Origin: Dyadobacter koreensis
GTDB lineage: Bacteria; Bacteroidota; Bacteroidia; Cytophagales; Spirosomataceae
DNA length: 64,000 nucleotides
Assembly (NCBI RefSeq): GCF_900108855.1
Contig: NZ_FNXY01000002.1
Location: 796,967-860,966 of the forward strand
Direction: 5' to 3'
The position numbers and the translations under genes are program-made. Under the pieces are notes generated by a model. That model was given only the letters and a program-made list of their open reading frames with translations, did no database searches and was not told the DNA's origin. Positions 35,033-43,001 of the stretch are shown in pieces (the first letter of the stretch is position 1; every line of letters starts with the position of its first letter).

Positions 35033-36112
35033 TCATTCGTCGTCCTCGTCGTCGAAGATGGTCATATTTGGTATCTGGTACGTTTTAAGAAACGTTTTCA
35101 GTATACTTGGTTCCTTCCATTTTTTCAGAGTGTACTTAATCTCTTTAATTTCAGATTTTACTTCATTAATGTTCGTATTAAATTTCACTACCACCGTTGT
35201 CATGGAATTGACATGCTCCGGCTTTAATCCGCATAAATATGAAATCTGCTGCTGTAAATCCTCCTTTTCCTTTTCCAGTTCATCGACCTGCTCTTTTAAA
35301 ACGAGATTATAATAGGTGAGTTGTTCTTTACCCAGATTCTCCAGGTGATCCTGATCAATTCGTTCAAATTCGATCTGTAGTTTTAAAAGTTCAAGCAGAT
35401 TATTTTCCTGATACGTCTGCGTTACCTTTTGCATAATTTCCGTTTTACGCAGTTTCTCAGCTTCATCCGTTTCAAGATCCGGGTGAAAAGCTTTCACAAG
35501 ATCCATATATACTTTTCTAACAGACTTGGTTGTTTTCTGTTTTTGCAGAATTTGTCTTGCCTGTTTTGCTTCCTCCTGATGTGCTTTTACCTTTTCTGCA
35601 CGTAATTCTGCCTTAATTTTTTCTTGTTGTTCAGGATCCAATTCATGAAAAGCTTCTTCTTCGGTAATTTCATTTTCTTCGGCAAGAAGTTTCGTATCGA
35701 TCAGTTGAGACTCAGCTCGTTTTAATTCTCTAAGTGCCGTTTCGAGGTCAACTTCGCTGTATTTATTGAAAAGCGGGAGCAATTCTTCAAACTTATAATT
35801 AATGATCAGATCGAATGAAATCTCCGAGATCAGGTAAGCCAGCTTGGTAAGATAAGCTTTTCTGTAAAGATCTTTCTCGTACATCCGGTCCAGATGTTTC
35901 ACTAATTCCACCCGGAATTCCTGATATTCCATCACAATCGGATTGTATTCTTTTTGTACTCTTTCGATCAAAAGTTCGTATGTGCTTTTCAGCTCAGGAA
36001 TCACTTTATCCAATTGCTCGATACGCTCGGATAGCTGATTAAATTCTTTTTGACGTTTATTTAAAACTGTCTTTGGCTGTCCAATTCGCAGCACACTTGA
36101 TCTTTGCATCAT
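35033..36112 (-). CDS. Coiled-coil protein with a J-domain-like segment
   Basis: Soluble acidic protein of 359 aa. Long coiled-coil helices cover about 17-60 and 120-195, and 255-330. In between, residues about 195-250 look like a J domain: VRKVYMDLVKAFHPDLETDE, where the HPD tripeptide (210-212) that stimulates DnaK is intact. The tail is very acidic (DDEDDE). J-domain proteins recruit Hsp70 to clients; the coiled coils may bind the client or dimerise. I recall no named family with this layout, so the annotation as a DnaJ-like co-chaperone is an inference from the HPD segment. Two Met codons start the frame. Confidence 0.75.
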   Translation of the reverse strand: MMQRSSVLRIGQPKTVLNKRQKEFNQLSERIEQLDKVIPELKSTYELLIERVQKEYNPIVMEYQEFRVELVKHLDRMYEKDLYRKAYLTKLAYLISEISFDLIINYKFEELLPLFNKYSEVDLETALRELKRAESQLIDTKLLAEENEITEEEAFHELDPEQQEKIKAELRAEKVKAHQEEAKQARQILQKQKTTKSVRKVYMDLVKAFHPDLETDEAEKLRKTEIMQKVTQTYQENNLLELLKLQIEFERIDQDHLENLGKEQLTYYNLVLKEQVDELEKEKEDLQQQISYLCGLKPEHVNSMTTVVVKFNTNINEVKSEIKEIKYTLKKWKEPSILKTFLKTYQIPNMTIFDDEDDE

Positions 36113-36254
36113 TGTAATTTTAAAGTATTCATGTAGCCTTTTAGCTATATGTAAATTTTTTTTGTCGGATTCCAGCTTTTTTACCGGTCGTCCGATACGT
36201 TATTCAGCTAAGTAGACAAGCCAATAACTTTTGGGAAAAAACGCCAAGTTAGCG

Positions 36255-36288
36255 ACCCGTCCGACGGTTTTTTCACCGTCGGACGGGT
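36255..36288. other. Strong GC-rich hairpin between EamA and J-domain genes
   Basis: ACCCGTCCGACGG (36255-36267) pairs perfectly with CCGTCGGACGGGT (36276-36288). There is no T-run, so it is a possible Rho-less stop, mRNA stabiliser or protein site in the 294-nt gap. Confidence 0.6.
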
Positions 36289-36406
36289 AATAAAAGCCTT
36301 CATTATTAAACCATAGATGAAAAATGAAATTTTTTTACAATCAATCGTCCAAAGATTAATAAGATTTCCCGCAACCAAACAACAGAAATAAACACCAGGA
36401 TAATTC

Positions 36407-37330
36407 CTAAAATCCCAACTCCTGATAAGAAATCAAAACAATAGCAACAATCGCAAGAACAAGTCCTAAACGGTTCAGATTGTTAAGTTTTTCTTTATAT
36501 AAAACCCAGGCAGCAAAAGAAGAAACCAGCATACTGAGGATGTTATAGATTGGAAACACAAATGCGGCGCTGTTGCCAAAAGAGCCCAAGGCAAGCAAGA
36601 GAAAATATAGGGAAAGAAAATTGGGAACGCCAAGTATCAAACCACCAATGATGCTTCGAGGCAGTAATTTTTCTCCACCAAAAACGATCTTATACAACAG
36701 CAACAGTGTTCCGATAAGAATAGCGCCTGAACACGCAATGATCATAAACAACGTCGTTTGCTCCGGACGATAGTACTGCATCGTCAGATAGTTGATAAGC
36801 GTATTATTGGTACCGCTTGCCAAAAAAGTAAAAACAGGCAAAAGCCAGGCATATGACACAACTGATATTTCCAACGGTTGGCCATGCTCAAATTCGGTAC
36901 TCTTTTCTTTTTTCTGAATAACACCCAGTGCCAGTGCCGTCAGCGCCACCACAAGTCCGGTATAATTAAGTACAGTGAATTCCTTATTTGTATTTTTAAA
37001 GATAAAAAGACCAAATAGTACAGGAATCACCAGGGACATATTTCCAGCCAAAGAAGCAGCCGTGACACTTACTTTCTGCGCCGTCAGACCGATCGACATG
37101 AATGCAATCACGAACAGGGTTCCAAGAGCGAGCGTCAGAATTGTTCCTTCCGATGTCCATTGTATTTCTTTGAAAACGCTAATATCGGGTGTCAAAAATA
37201 ATCCTGTAACCACACAGGAATAATAATTGAAAACGACAGCATGGAATGAGTTAACCCGATATTTCGGGTACGACCGCATGATCAGATATAGTGCGACAGT
37301 GAAAAGGACGGAGAGTAAAAAGTACAGCAT
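36407..37330 (-). CDS. EamA/DMT family transporter
   Basis: Inner-membrane permease of the drug/metabolite transporter superfamily (307 aa, about ten hydrophobic helices). Two tandem EamA-type halves are visible: about 1-135 (SFHAVVFNYYSCVVTG, VSVTAASLAGNMSLVIPVLF) and 160-305 (FGNSAAFVFPIYNILSMLVSSF, final VLAIVAIVLISY). The substrate cannot be told from sequence. It lies 6 nt behind purN on the same strand, so co-transcription is likely, possibly with a purine-related or unrelated substrate. Confidence 0.88.
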   Translation of the reverse strand: MLYFLLSVLFTVALYLIMRSYPKYRVNSFHAVVFNYYSCVVTGLFLTPDISVFKEIQWTSEGTILTLALGTLFVIAFMSIGLTAQKVSVTAASLAGNMSLVIPVLFGLFIFKNTNKEFTVLNYTGLVVALTALALGVIQKKEKSTEFEHGQPLEISVVSYAWLLPVFTFLASGTNNTLINYLTMQYYRPEQTTLFMIIACSGAILIGTLLLLYKIVFGGEKLLPRSIIGGLILGVPNFLSLYFLLLALGSFGNSAAFVFPIYNILSMLVSSFAAWVLYKEKLNNLNRLGLVLAIVAIVLISYQELGF

Positions 37331-37336
37331 ATTGAT

Positions 37337-37909
37337 TTAATTCAGACCGGAAAGGACTTCATCAATGACTTTTGGAAAATGTTTGTGCTCCAGAAGATGA
37401 ATTTTATCGGCAACATCATCCGGCGAATCGGTCTCCAAAATTTCACAGCTTGTTTGAAAAATAATATTTCCCTCGTCATAATGCTGATTTACAAAATGAA
37501 TCGTGATACCTGATTCTTTTTCTTTGCTGGCAACAACCGCTTCATGCACGAAACTTCCATACATACCTTTGCCACCGAATTTTGGAAGCAGGGCCGGGTG
37601 AATATTAATCATTCGTTCAGGAAATGCTTCGACCAGTTTTGCTGGAATAAGCATCATGAAACCTGCCAAAACGATTAAATCAATCTTACTGTTGGTTAAA
37701 AGGTCAAGGATCTTATCAGTTTCGTAAAAAATTGTTCTGTCAAAAACTACAACAGGAATATGTAGCTTGCGAGCGCGCTGAATCACTCCGGCCTTCGGAT
37801 TATTTGTGAGTATTAAGGTTACCTGCACATCAGATCGTTCTGCAAAATATTCGCCGATTTTTTCAGCGTTAGAACCGGAACCCGATGCGAAAATGGCAAT
37901 ACGTTTCAT
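37337..37909 (-). CDS. purN: Phosphoribosylglycinamide formyltransferase
   Basis: Folate-dependent GAR transformylase (190 aa), third step of purine synthesis: 5-phosphoribosylglycinamide is formylated from 10-formyl-THF. The N-terminus IAIFASGSGSNAEKI holds the phosphate-binding loop. Catalytic Asn and His sit in INIHPALLPKFGGKGMYG, and the Asp in ITIHFVNQHYDEGNIIFQ. Normal length. It is the first gene of a short unit with EamA. The following gene overlaps no stop codon but lies only 6 nt away. Context gives no other pur genes. Confidence 0.95.
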   Translation of the reverse strand: MKRIAIFASGSGSNAEKIGEYFAERSDVQVTLILTNNPKAGVIQRARKLHIPVVVFDRTIFYETDKILDLLTNSKIDLIVLAGFMMLIPAKLVEAFPERMINIHPALLPKFGGKGMYGSFVHEAVVASKEKESGITIHFVNQHYDEGNIIFQTSCEILETDSPDDVADKIHLLEHKHFPKVIDEVLSGLN

Positions 37910-37987
37910 TCTTATTGAAAGTTGAGAACTGAAAGTTGAAAATTTACGAATTCAATCTTTCGTGAAATTTTGAAATAATTGGCAAAG

Positions 37988-38040
37988 CTATAAAAAAGAA
38001 CGGCTTCCGGGGTTAATTCGGAAGCCGTTCTTTTTTATAG
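37988..38040 (-). terminator. Perfect 22-bp terminator hairpin after the TapB-like gene
   Basis: A 22-bp perfect inverted repeat (37988-38009 with 38019-38040) around a 9-nt loop, with GC-rich core GAACGGCTTCCG and A/T tails on both sides. It lies between the stop at 38064 and the purN start, so it terminates the upstream gene on the minus strand. Confidence 0.9.
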
Positions 38041-38063
38041 CATACAAAAACCTTATCTTTCTT

Positions 38064-38759
38064 TCAGTAAATTTTCGTCAGTTCGCTTCTGCTGAAAAGT
38101 TTCCCTTTACGGTATGATTCCGTTTTTAAATCCCACAAAACCCCCGGTGCGCGCCATGAAATCGTGTTCATTTGCAGCTTGATTCCGAATCCCATTTTGG
38201 TTTCCATCAACATATCCGAAGTAATCTTGTAAGCGTCAAATGATCCTGCCGGAATTGTTATTTTTTCCTGACTTTCCACATTTCTATTTGAAATCAACAT
38301 GTTGAAGGTGATACCCATAGGGCCGGAAGTTCCTTCACCTTTCAGTGAAGCATCTTTCAATTTTTCTCCAACCGTGAATTTGTTAGGAAATTCGATATTT
38401 GTTGAGGTATATTTCATTTGAAAGTTTTCAAATGACTTCATTTGTTCCTGATTGATTAACGTACTGGCATCCAGGTATAAAGTGTTTCCGTCGCACTTCA
38501 TATCGTAGGTGTTTTTCATTTCCGATTTACCTTTCGTATCGAAAATTTCCATCTCAATCGTAATCACAGACATACCAGCCTGTGACGATACTTTTGTGAT
38601 TTTGTAATTTATGGTTCCGGTCGATTTTCCTTTTCCGTCGTATGTTGCCATTTCAAAACCACTGCCGGCTTTCATGGTTGTGCCCATACATTCCTGGGCT
38701 TTTGCACTGGCGATGCCGCAAAAAATTACAGCAAGTAATAGTAGAATTCTACTTTTCAT
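38064..38759 (-). CDS. Exported hypothetical protein, TapB/DUF3108-like
   Basis: Secreted or periplasmic protein of 231 aa with a signal peptide ending ASAKAQ. The mature domain has a lipocalin-like beta pattern: TMKAGSGFEMATYDGKGKST, then KYTSTNIEFPNKFTVGEKL, TIPAGSFDAYKITSDML and a final WRAPGVLWDLKTESYRKGKL. The block AGSFDAYKI is typical of the TapB and DUF3108 families found in Bacteroidota, where the role is unknown. It stands alone with a strong terminator and no partner genes. Confidence 0.8.
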   Translation of the reverse strand: MKSRILLLLAVIFCGIASAKAQECMGTTMKAGSGFEMATYDGKGKSTGTINYKITKVSSQAGMSVITIEMEIFDTKGKSEMKNTYDMKCDGNTLYLDASTLINQEQMKSFENFQMKYTSTNIEFPNKFTVGEKLKDASLKGEGTSGPMGITFNMLISNRNVESQEKITIPAGSFDAYKITSDMLMETKMGFGIKLQMNTISWRAPGVLWDLKTESYRKGKLFSRSELTKIY

Positions 38760-38856
38760 ATGAAACTCGTTTAGGTTAATGGATACTCTTTCAGATGATT
38801 TAGTCGAAACAATGCCAGGAATTGTAACAGCTCGTCGAAATAATTTTCGGTACTTA

Positions 38857-39738
38857 TTAAGCCCAGAGCATAGTAACCAGACCTAACAACATGATTATCT
38901 TACACAACGAACTGATCTTTTTAAAATCACGGCGCGTGTCAGATAAGCTCAGCGAATAAACCAACCAGCCAATGGGGAACAATAACAGTAAAAATAACAC
39001 GGCGAGTACGGGATTATTCAGCGTATGCGCCATGAAAAAGAGGGTTGTTACAAAAATGAAAATTACACAATAAAGGAATTGCTTGGTTCTCCTGATTCCC
39101 CAAATTATGGGTAGCGTCCGGCAACCATGGGCTTCATCGCCGCGAATGTCTTCCATATCCTTAATAATCTCTCTGATGAGTGAAATGAAGAAAGAAAAAA
39201 CTGCATAAATAAAAACCAGCTGACGGTTTTCAGGATATCGCAGTGTAAGGATCAGCAAAGTAAATCCTGTCAGAAGCGACACAATGAAATTCCCGATGAA
39301 GGGCGCTCTTTTATACCGTTCAGAATAAAACCAAAGCATCGTGATCGAGACAACATTGACCAGAAAAACCCAGGGGCTGACAAATAATCCCAAAGCTGCT
39401 CCCAGAACATTTAAAACCTGATGCGCGCCCATTGCCCAGCGCCTTTTTAAATACCGGCCTACGACAACGCGTTCAGGTTTGTTTACGATATCAATTTTAA
39501 TGTCAAAATAATCATTGATAATGTAGCCTGCCGCTGCTATGCAAACGGTGGAAAGAGAAAGTACGAACAGATCAGGATCGCTGATTATATTCTTCCATTC
39601 ATGCCTGGGTCCGATCAGTAATATTCTTGTAAGGTACTGTGTGATAGCCACAATAACCAAATTGCTCATACGGACCAGACGCACGCTCCCGGCAACAAAA
39701 TCCCAAAATCTCACTTTCGGTCTTACAGACACATTCAT
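38857..39738 (-). CDS. UbiA family prenyltransferase
   Basis: Polytopic membrane prenyltransferase (293 aa, eight or nine helices). Both aspartate-rich motifs that bind Mg-prenyl diphosphate are present: NDYFDIKID (motif 1) and DMEDIRGDEAHG (motif 2). In Bacteroidota this gene is usually annotated as geranylgeranylglycerol-phosphate geranylgeranyltransferase, but the true acceptor is not established. MenA-type quinone synthesis is less likely because motif 1 lacks the MenA form. It is not adjacent to quinone or lipid genes, so the acceptor is unknown here. Confidence 0.88.
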   Translation of the reverse strand: MNVSVRPKVRFWDFVAGSVRLVRMSNLVIVAITQYLTRILLIGPRHEWKNIISDPDLFVLSLSTVCIAAAGYIINDYFDIKIDIVNKPERVVVGRYLKRRWAMGAHQVLNVLGAALGLFVSPWVFLVNVVSITMLWFYSERYKRAPFIGNFIVSLLTGFTLLILTLRYPENRQLVFIYAVFSFFISLIREIIKDMEDIRGDEAHGCRTLPIIWGIRRTKQFLYCVIFIFVTTLFFMAHTLNNPVLAVLFLLLLFPIGWLVYSLSLSDTRRDFKKISSLCKIIMLLGLVTMLWA

Positions 39739-39939
39739 GGAGGTTATTAAAAATATAAGCAGGTTCAGACATTAAAATTATTCATTTTATGTCAATTAAG
39801 GAATTAATAAAATCTTTCTCTTACACTTCGGGATAAAAAACTGCTGATTTTGTGTTAGCTATGAATCACCCGTCTGTTTATAAAAGTTCGTCGTGCTTAA
39901 ACTTAAATTATTTCACTAAGAACATAGAAATTTAGAATT

Positions 39940-41076
39940 ATGAAAATAGGCATTGTGTGCTACCCAACCTTTGGAGGTAGTGGCGTAGTTGCTACGGAAC
40001 TAGGGAAAGCACTAGCAAAAGAAGGGCATCAAATACATTTCATTACGTATTCCCAACCTCAGCGACTGGACTTTTTCAATGAAAATCTTTATTACCATGA
40101 AGTAAATATACCTGCTTATCCATTGTTCCAATACCCGCCTTATGAATCCGCTTTGTCGAGTCATATGGTTCATGTTGTCAAGATGGAGAAACTGGATCTG
40201 CTGCATGTCCATTATGCAATTCCTCACGCTTCCTCCGCTTACCTTGCCAAGCAAATTCTTGCTCAACAGGGAATTCATATTCCCGTCATCACTACTTTAC
40301 ACGGAACTGATATAACGCTTGTCGGTAAGGATGAGTCGTATGAGCCGGTCGTGACGTTCAGTATCAATCAGTCTGATGGGATTACGGCGGTTTCTGAATC
40401 ACTTAAAAATGATACCTACAAGCATTTTGCTGTAACCAAGGATATCGAAGTTATTCCAAACTTTATTGATCTGAGCCGTTTTAACAGACAAAAGAAAGAT
40501 CATTTCAAACTTGCTATTTGTCCGAATAACGAAAAACTGATCGTCCACACTTCAAATTTCCGTAAGGTAAAAAGAATTGATGACGTGATTATGATTTTCC
40601 ATCAGCTGCGTAATATAACCCCCAGTAAATTATTGCTCGTTGGTGATGGACCGGACCGTGCGCGTATCGAACGTTTGTGCCGAGATCTTGATATGTTGCC
40701 TGATGTTCGTTTTCTGGGAAAACTGGACGCGATCGAAGAAGTACTTTCTGTTGCCGATCTATTCCTGATGCCTTCTGAATCTGAAAGTTTTGGTCTGGCA
40801 GCACTGGAAGCTCTGGCTTGTGAAGTGCCTCTAATTACTTCTAATGCAGGTGGTTTGCCAGAACTTAATATTCCGGGTGTTACAGGGTTTTTAAGTGATA
40901 TCGGCGATGTGGATGATATGGTAAAACATGCTGCCTATATTTTGCAGGATGAAAATCTTCCCCGCTTTAAAGAAAATGCACTGGCTCGTGCCAAAGAATT
41001 TGATGTAGCGAAGATTCTTCCACATTATGAATCTTACTACGAACGCGTGATCGAGAATAGCAAAGCAACGGTGTAA
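39940..41076 (+). CDS. bshA: N-acetyl-alpha-D-glucosaminyl L-malate synthase BshA
   Basis: GT4-family glycosyltransferase (378 aa) that joins GlcNAc from UDP-GlcNAc to L-malate, the first step of bacillithiol synthesis. The BshA N-terminal pattern IGIVCYPTFGGSGVVATELG with DLLHVHYAIPHASSAYLAKQ is diagnostic. The C-terminal nucleotide-binding part has LLVGDGPDRARIE and MPSESESFGLAALEALAC, where the Glu pair binds the donor. bshB and bshC are not in the window. The gene is followed by a large hairpin and then ndh on the same strand. Confidence 0.93.
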   Translation: MKIGIVCYPTFGGSGVVATELGKALAKEGHQIHFITYSQPQRLDFFNENLYYHEVNIPAYPLFQYPPYESALSSHMVHVVKMEKLDLLHVHYAIPHASSAYLAKQILAQQGIHIPVITTLHGTDITLVGKDESYEPVVTFSINQSDGITAVSESLKNDTYKHFAVTKDIEVIPNFIDLSRFNRQKKDHFKLAICPNNEKLIVHTSNFRKVKRIDDVIMIFHQLRNITPSKLLLVGDGPDRARIERLCRDLDMLPDVRFLGKLDAIEEVLSVADLFLMPSESESFGLAALEALACEVPLITSNAGGLPELNIPGVTGFLSDIGDVDDMVKHAAYILQDENLPRFKENALARAKEFDVAKILPHYESYYERVIENSKATV

Positions 41077-41088
41077 GTCGTTGTAGGT

Positions 41089-41130
41089 ATGGTATTTGTA
41101 GCTGCGATTTTTGTAAACTACAAATACCAT
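41089..41130. other. 13-bp inverted repeat between bshA and ndh
   Basis: ATGGTATTTGTAG (41089-41101) pairs perfectly with CTACAAATACCAT (41118-41130). It lies just before the ndh start (41135), which it could mask, or it may be a weak terminator. Confidence 0.55.
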
Positions 41131-41134
41131 TACT

Positions 41135-42466
41135 ATGCTTCCGAATATCCCATATACCCAATATAAAAGAATTGTAATCATCGGAGCCGGCTTCGGCGGA
41201 CTTGCGCTTGCACGTGAGCTTGCCCGGCGTGATGATTTACAGATCGTCATCCTCGACAAGAATAATTACCATCAGTTTCAGCCTTTGTTTTATCAGGTCG
41301 CAACGGCCGGGCTCGAACCGAGTTCTATATCTTTCCCGCTTCGAAAGGTTTTTCAGTCTAAAAAAAATGTCCATATCAGAGTTACAGAAGTAACGGCGAT
41401 ACATACTGACCGCAAATCCCTGGATACAAGCCTTGGCGAAATAACCTACGATTTTTTGGTTATAGCAACGGGTGCAACAACGAATTATTTCGGAATGAAA
41501 GAAATTGAAGAACGCGCCATACCGATGAAGTCAGTATCCGAAGCCCTTGCCTTACGCAACAGGATGCTTCAAAACCTGGAAGATGCGTTAGCGGTTGACA
41601 CGGATGACGAGCGCGAAGGCTTAATGAGCGTCGTCGTAGTAGGTGGTGGACCGACAGGCGTAGAACTTGCCGGAACTTTATCAGAAATGAGGAAATATAT
41701 TCTCCCGAAAGATTATCCTGAACTTGACTTTTCGATGATGAAAATTTATTTGCTGGAAGGGCTGGATAAACTGCTCCCCGTCATGTCGGAACAATCCTCA
41801 GAAAAGTCCCGTGAATATCTGGAAAAAATGGGTGTCACTATTTTGACAAGTCAGTCTGTAGCCGGATACGACGGAAGATATGTCGTCACGAAACAAGGTA
41901 TGAAAATTCGAACAGATAATCTTGTATGGGCAGCGGGAGTGAAAGCGAATGTAATGAATGGAATCAACCCGGATGTGCTGGTAAAAGGAGGAAGGATTAA
42001 AGTGGATGAATTTAATCGTGTGCAGGGTTACTCTGACATATTTGCAATAGGGGATGTAGCATCCATGAGTGAAGGGAAATTTCAAAACGGGCATCCGCAG
42101 CTGGCACAGCCTGCCATGCAGCAAGGAAAGGCGCTGGCAAAAAATATCTGGAGGGCGCTGGATGAAAAACCTCCGAAACCGTTTGTATATAATGATTTAG
42201 GTTCAATGGCGACAATTGGCAGAAATAAAGCTGTGGTTGACTTGCCGTTTATTAAATTTCAGGGATTTTTTGCCTGGTTAACCTGGATGTTTATCCATTT
42301 GATTTCCATCGTCGGGGTGAAAAACAAGATTCTTACGTTCATTAACTGGTTCTGGAGTTACGTTACTTTTGACCAGTCGCTGCGCTTAATCCTTACCCCG
42401 AAAGTATTGCCTCCGGGATATGTCGAAGACCCCGAACCTGAGCATGCGAAAGCGGCCGGGGTTTGA
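41135..42466 (+). CDS. ndh: Type II NADH dehydrogenase
   Basis: Single-subunit FAD-containing NADH:quinone oxidoreductase (443 aa) on the inner face of the membrane. First Rossmann loop RIVIIGAGFGGLALAREL, then the quinone-site pattern YHQFQPLFYQVATAGLEPSSI, the second dinucleotide loop VVVVGGGPTGVELAGTLSEM, and FAIGDVASM. The C-terminal region (about 360-430) has hydrophobic segments that anchor it (GFFAWLTWMFIHLISIVG). It gives a non-proton-pumping route for NADH beside the nuo genes at 51-53 kb. It may be read with bshA. Confidence 0.95.
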   Translation: MLPNIPYTQYKRIVIIGAGFGGLALARELARRDDLQIVILDKNNYHQFQPLFYQVATAGLEPSSISFPLRKVFQSKKNVHIRVTEVTAIHTDRKSLDTSLGEITYDFLVIATGATTNYFGMKEIEERAIPMKSVSEALALRNRMLQNLEDALAVDTDDEREGLMSVVVVGGGPTGVELAGTLSEMRKYILPKDYPELDFSMMKIYLLEGLDKLLPVMSEQSSEKSREYLEKMGVTILTSQSVAGYDGRYVVTKQGMKIRTDNLVWAAGVKANVMNGINPDVLVKGGRIKVDEFNRVQGYSDIFAIGDVASMSEGKFQNGHPQLAQPAMQQGKALAKNIWRALDEKPPKPFVYNDLGSMATIGRNKAVVDLPFIKFQGFFAWLTWMFIHLISIVGVKNKILTFINWFWSYVTFDQSLRLILTPKVLPPGYVEDPEPEHAKAAGV

Positions 42467-42594
42467 ATTTAACCGTCCGTCCATAACTAAAACCATTCTT
42501 ATAGTGTGTTGGATGATTTCGTTGCTTTTCGTTATATTCGTGTGTTATTTCGAGCGGGTTTTTCGTTACAGTAGAGGTATAAAACTTTTGAAAG

Positions 42595-42834
42595 ATGAAA
42601 ATTGTATTTAATATTCTTGTTATATTCTTTTTATTATTAGCGTTTGTTCCGGTTTTTCGCCGGTTTATGTTTCATTTATTAGTTGGAAGGCAACTTGTAA
42701 AGGAGCAAAAAAGACAGGCAAAGGCTTATGAACAGAAGACAAAAGCAGGAATTAGAGTTGATAGCGTGCCACCTGATGCAAATCAATCACGTTTTCGCGG
42801 AGGTGAATACGTGGATTATGAAGAAGTAAAATAA
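42595..42834 (+). CDS. DUF4834 family small membrane protein
   Basis: Protein of 79 aa with one N-terminal membrane helix (about 4-22), then a basic linker and the C-terminal GGEYVDYEEVK end that marks the DUF4834 family of Bacteroidota. Function unknown; the GEYVDYEE tail suggests a protein-interaction or signalling role on the cytoplasmic face, but that is a guess. It is a single gene after ndh with a strong terminator behind it. Confidence 0.85.
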   Translation: MKIVFNILVIFFLLLAFVPVFRRFMFHLLVGRQLVKEQKRQAKAYEQKTKAGIRVDSVPPDANQSRFRGGEYVDYEEVK

Positions 42835-42860
42835 AGAAAAAGATATTTTAATTGAAATTT

Positions 42861-42902
42861 AATTGGGCCCGGATCGAAAGATTCCGGGCTCAATTTTTTT
42901 TG
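42861..42902 (+). terminator. Terminator after the DUF4834 gene
   Basis: AATTGGGCCCGGA (42861-42873) pairs with TCCGGGCTCAATT (42883-42895) with one mismatch, followed by a run of eight Ts. Confidence 0.85.
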
Positions 42903-42951
42903 TTGCAGGTTCGCATGGTGCTTAATCAATCTCAGATCGGTGCGAGTTAAC

Positions 42952-42985
42952 AAAAAAATCCCGGTGATGAGCCGGGATTTTTTTG
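42952..42985 (-). terminator. Terminator after carB
   Basis: AAAAAAATCCCGG pairs with CCGGGATTTTTTT around TGATGAG. On the minus strand the T-run follows, 17 nt past the carB stop. Confidence 0.85.
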
Positions 42986-43001
42986 TTATATATTTCCGAA
43001 A

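Noticed and set aside
41135..42466. Thought of sulfide:quinone reductase instead of NADH dehydrogenase
   Set aside because: The YHQFQPLFYQVATAGLEP pattern and the second dinucleotide loop fit type II NADH dehydrogenase better; the SQR cysteines are absent.
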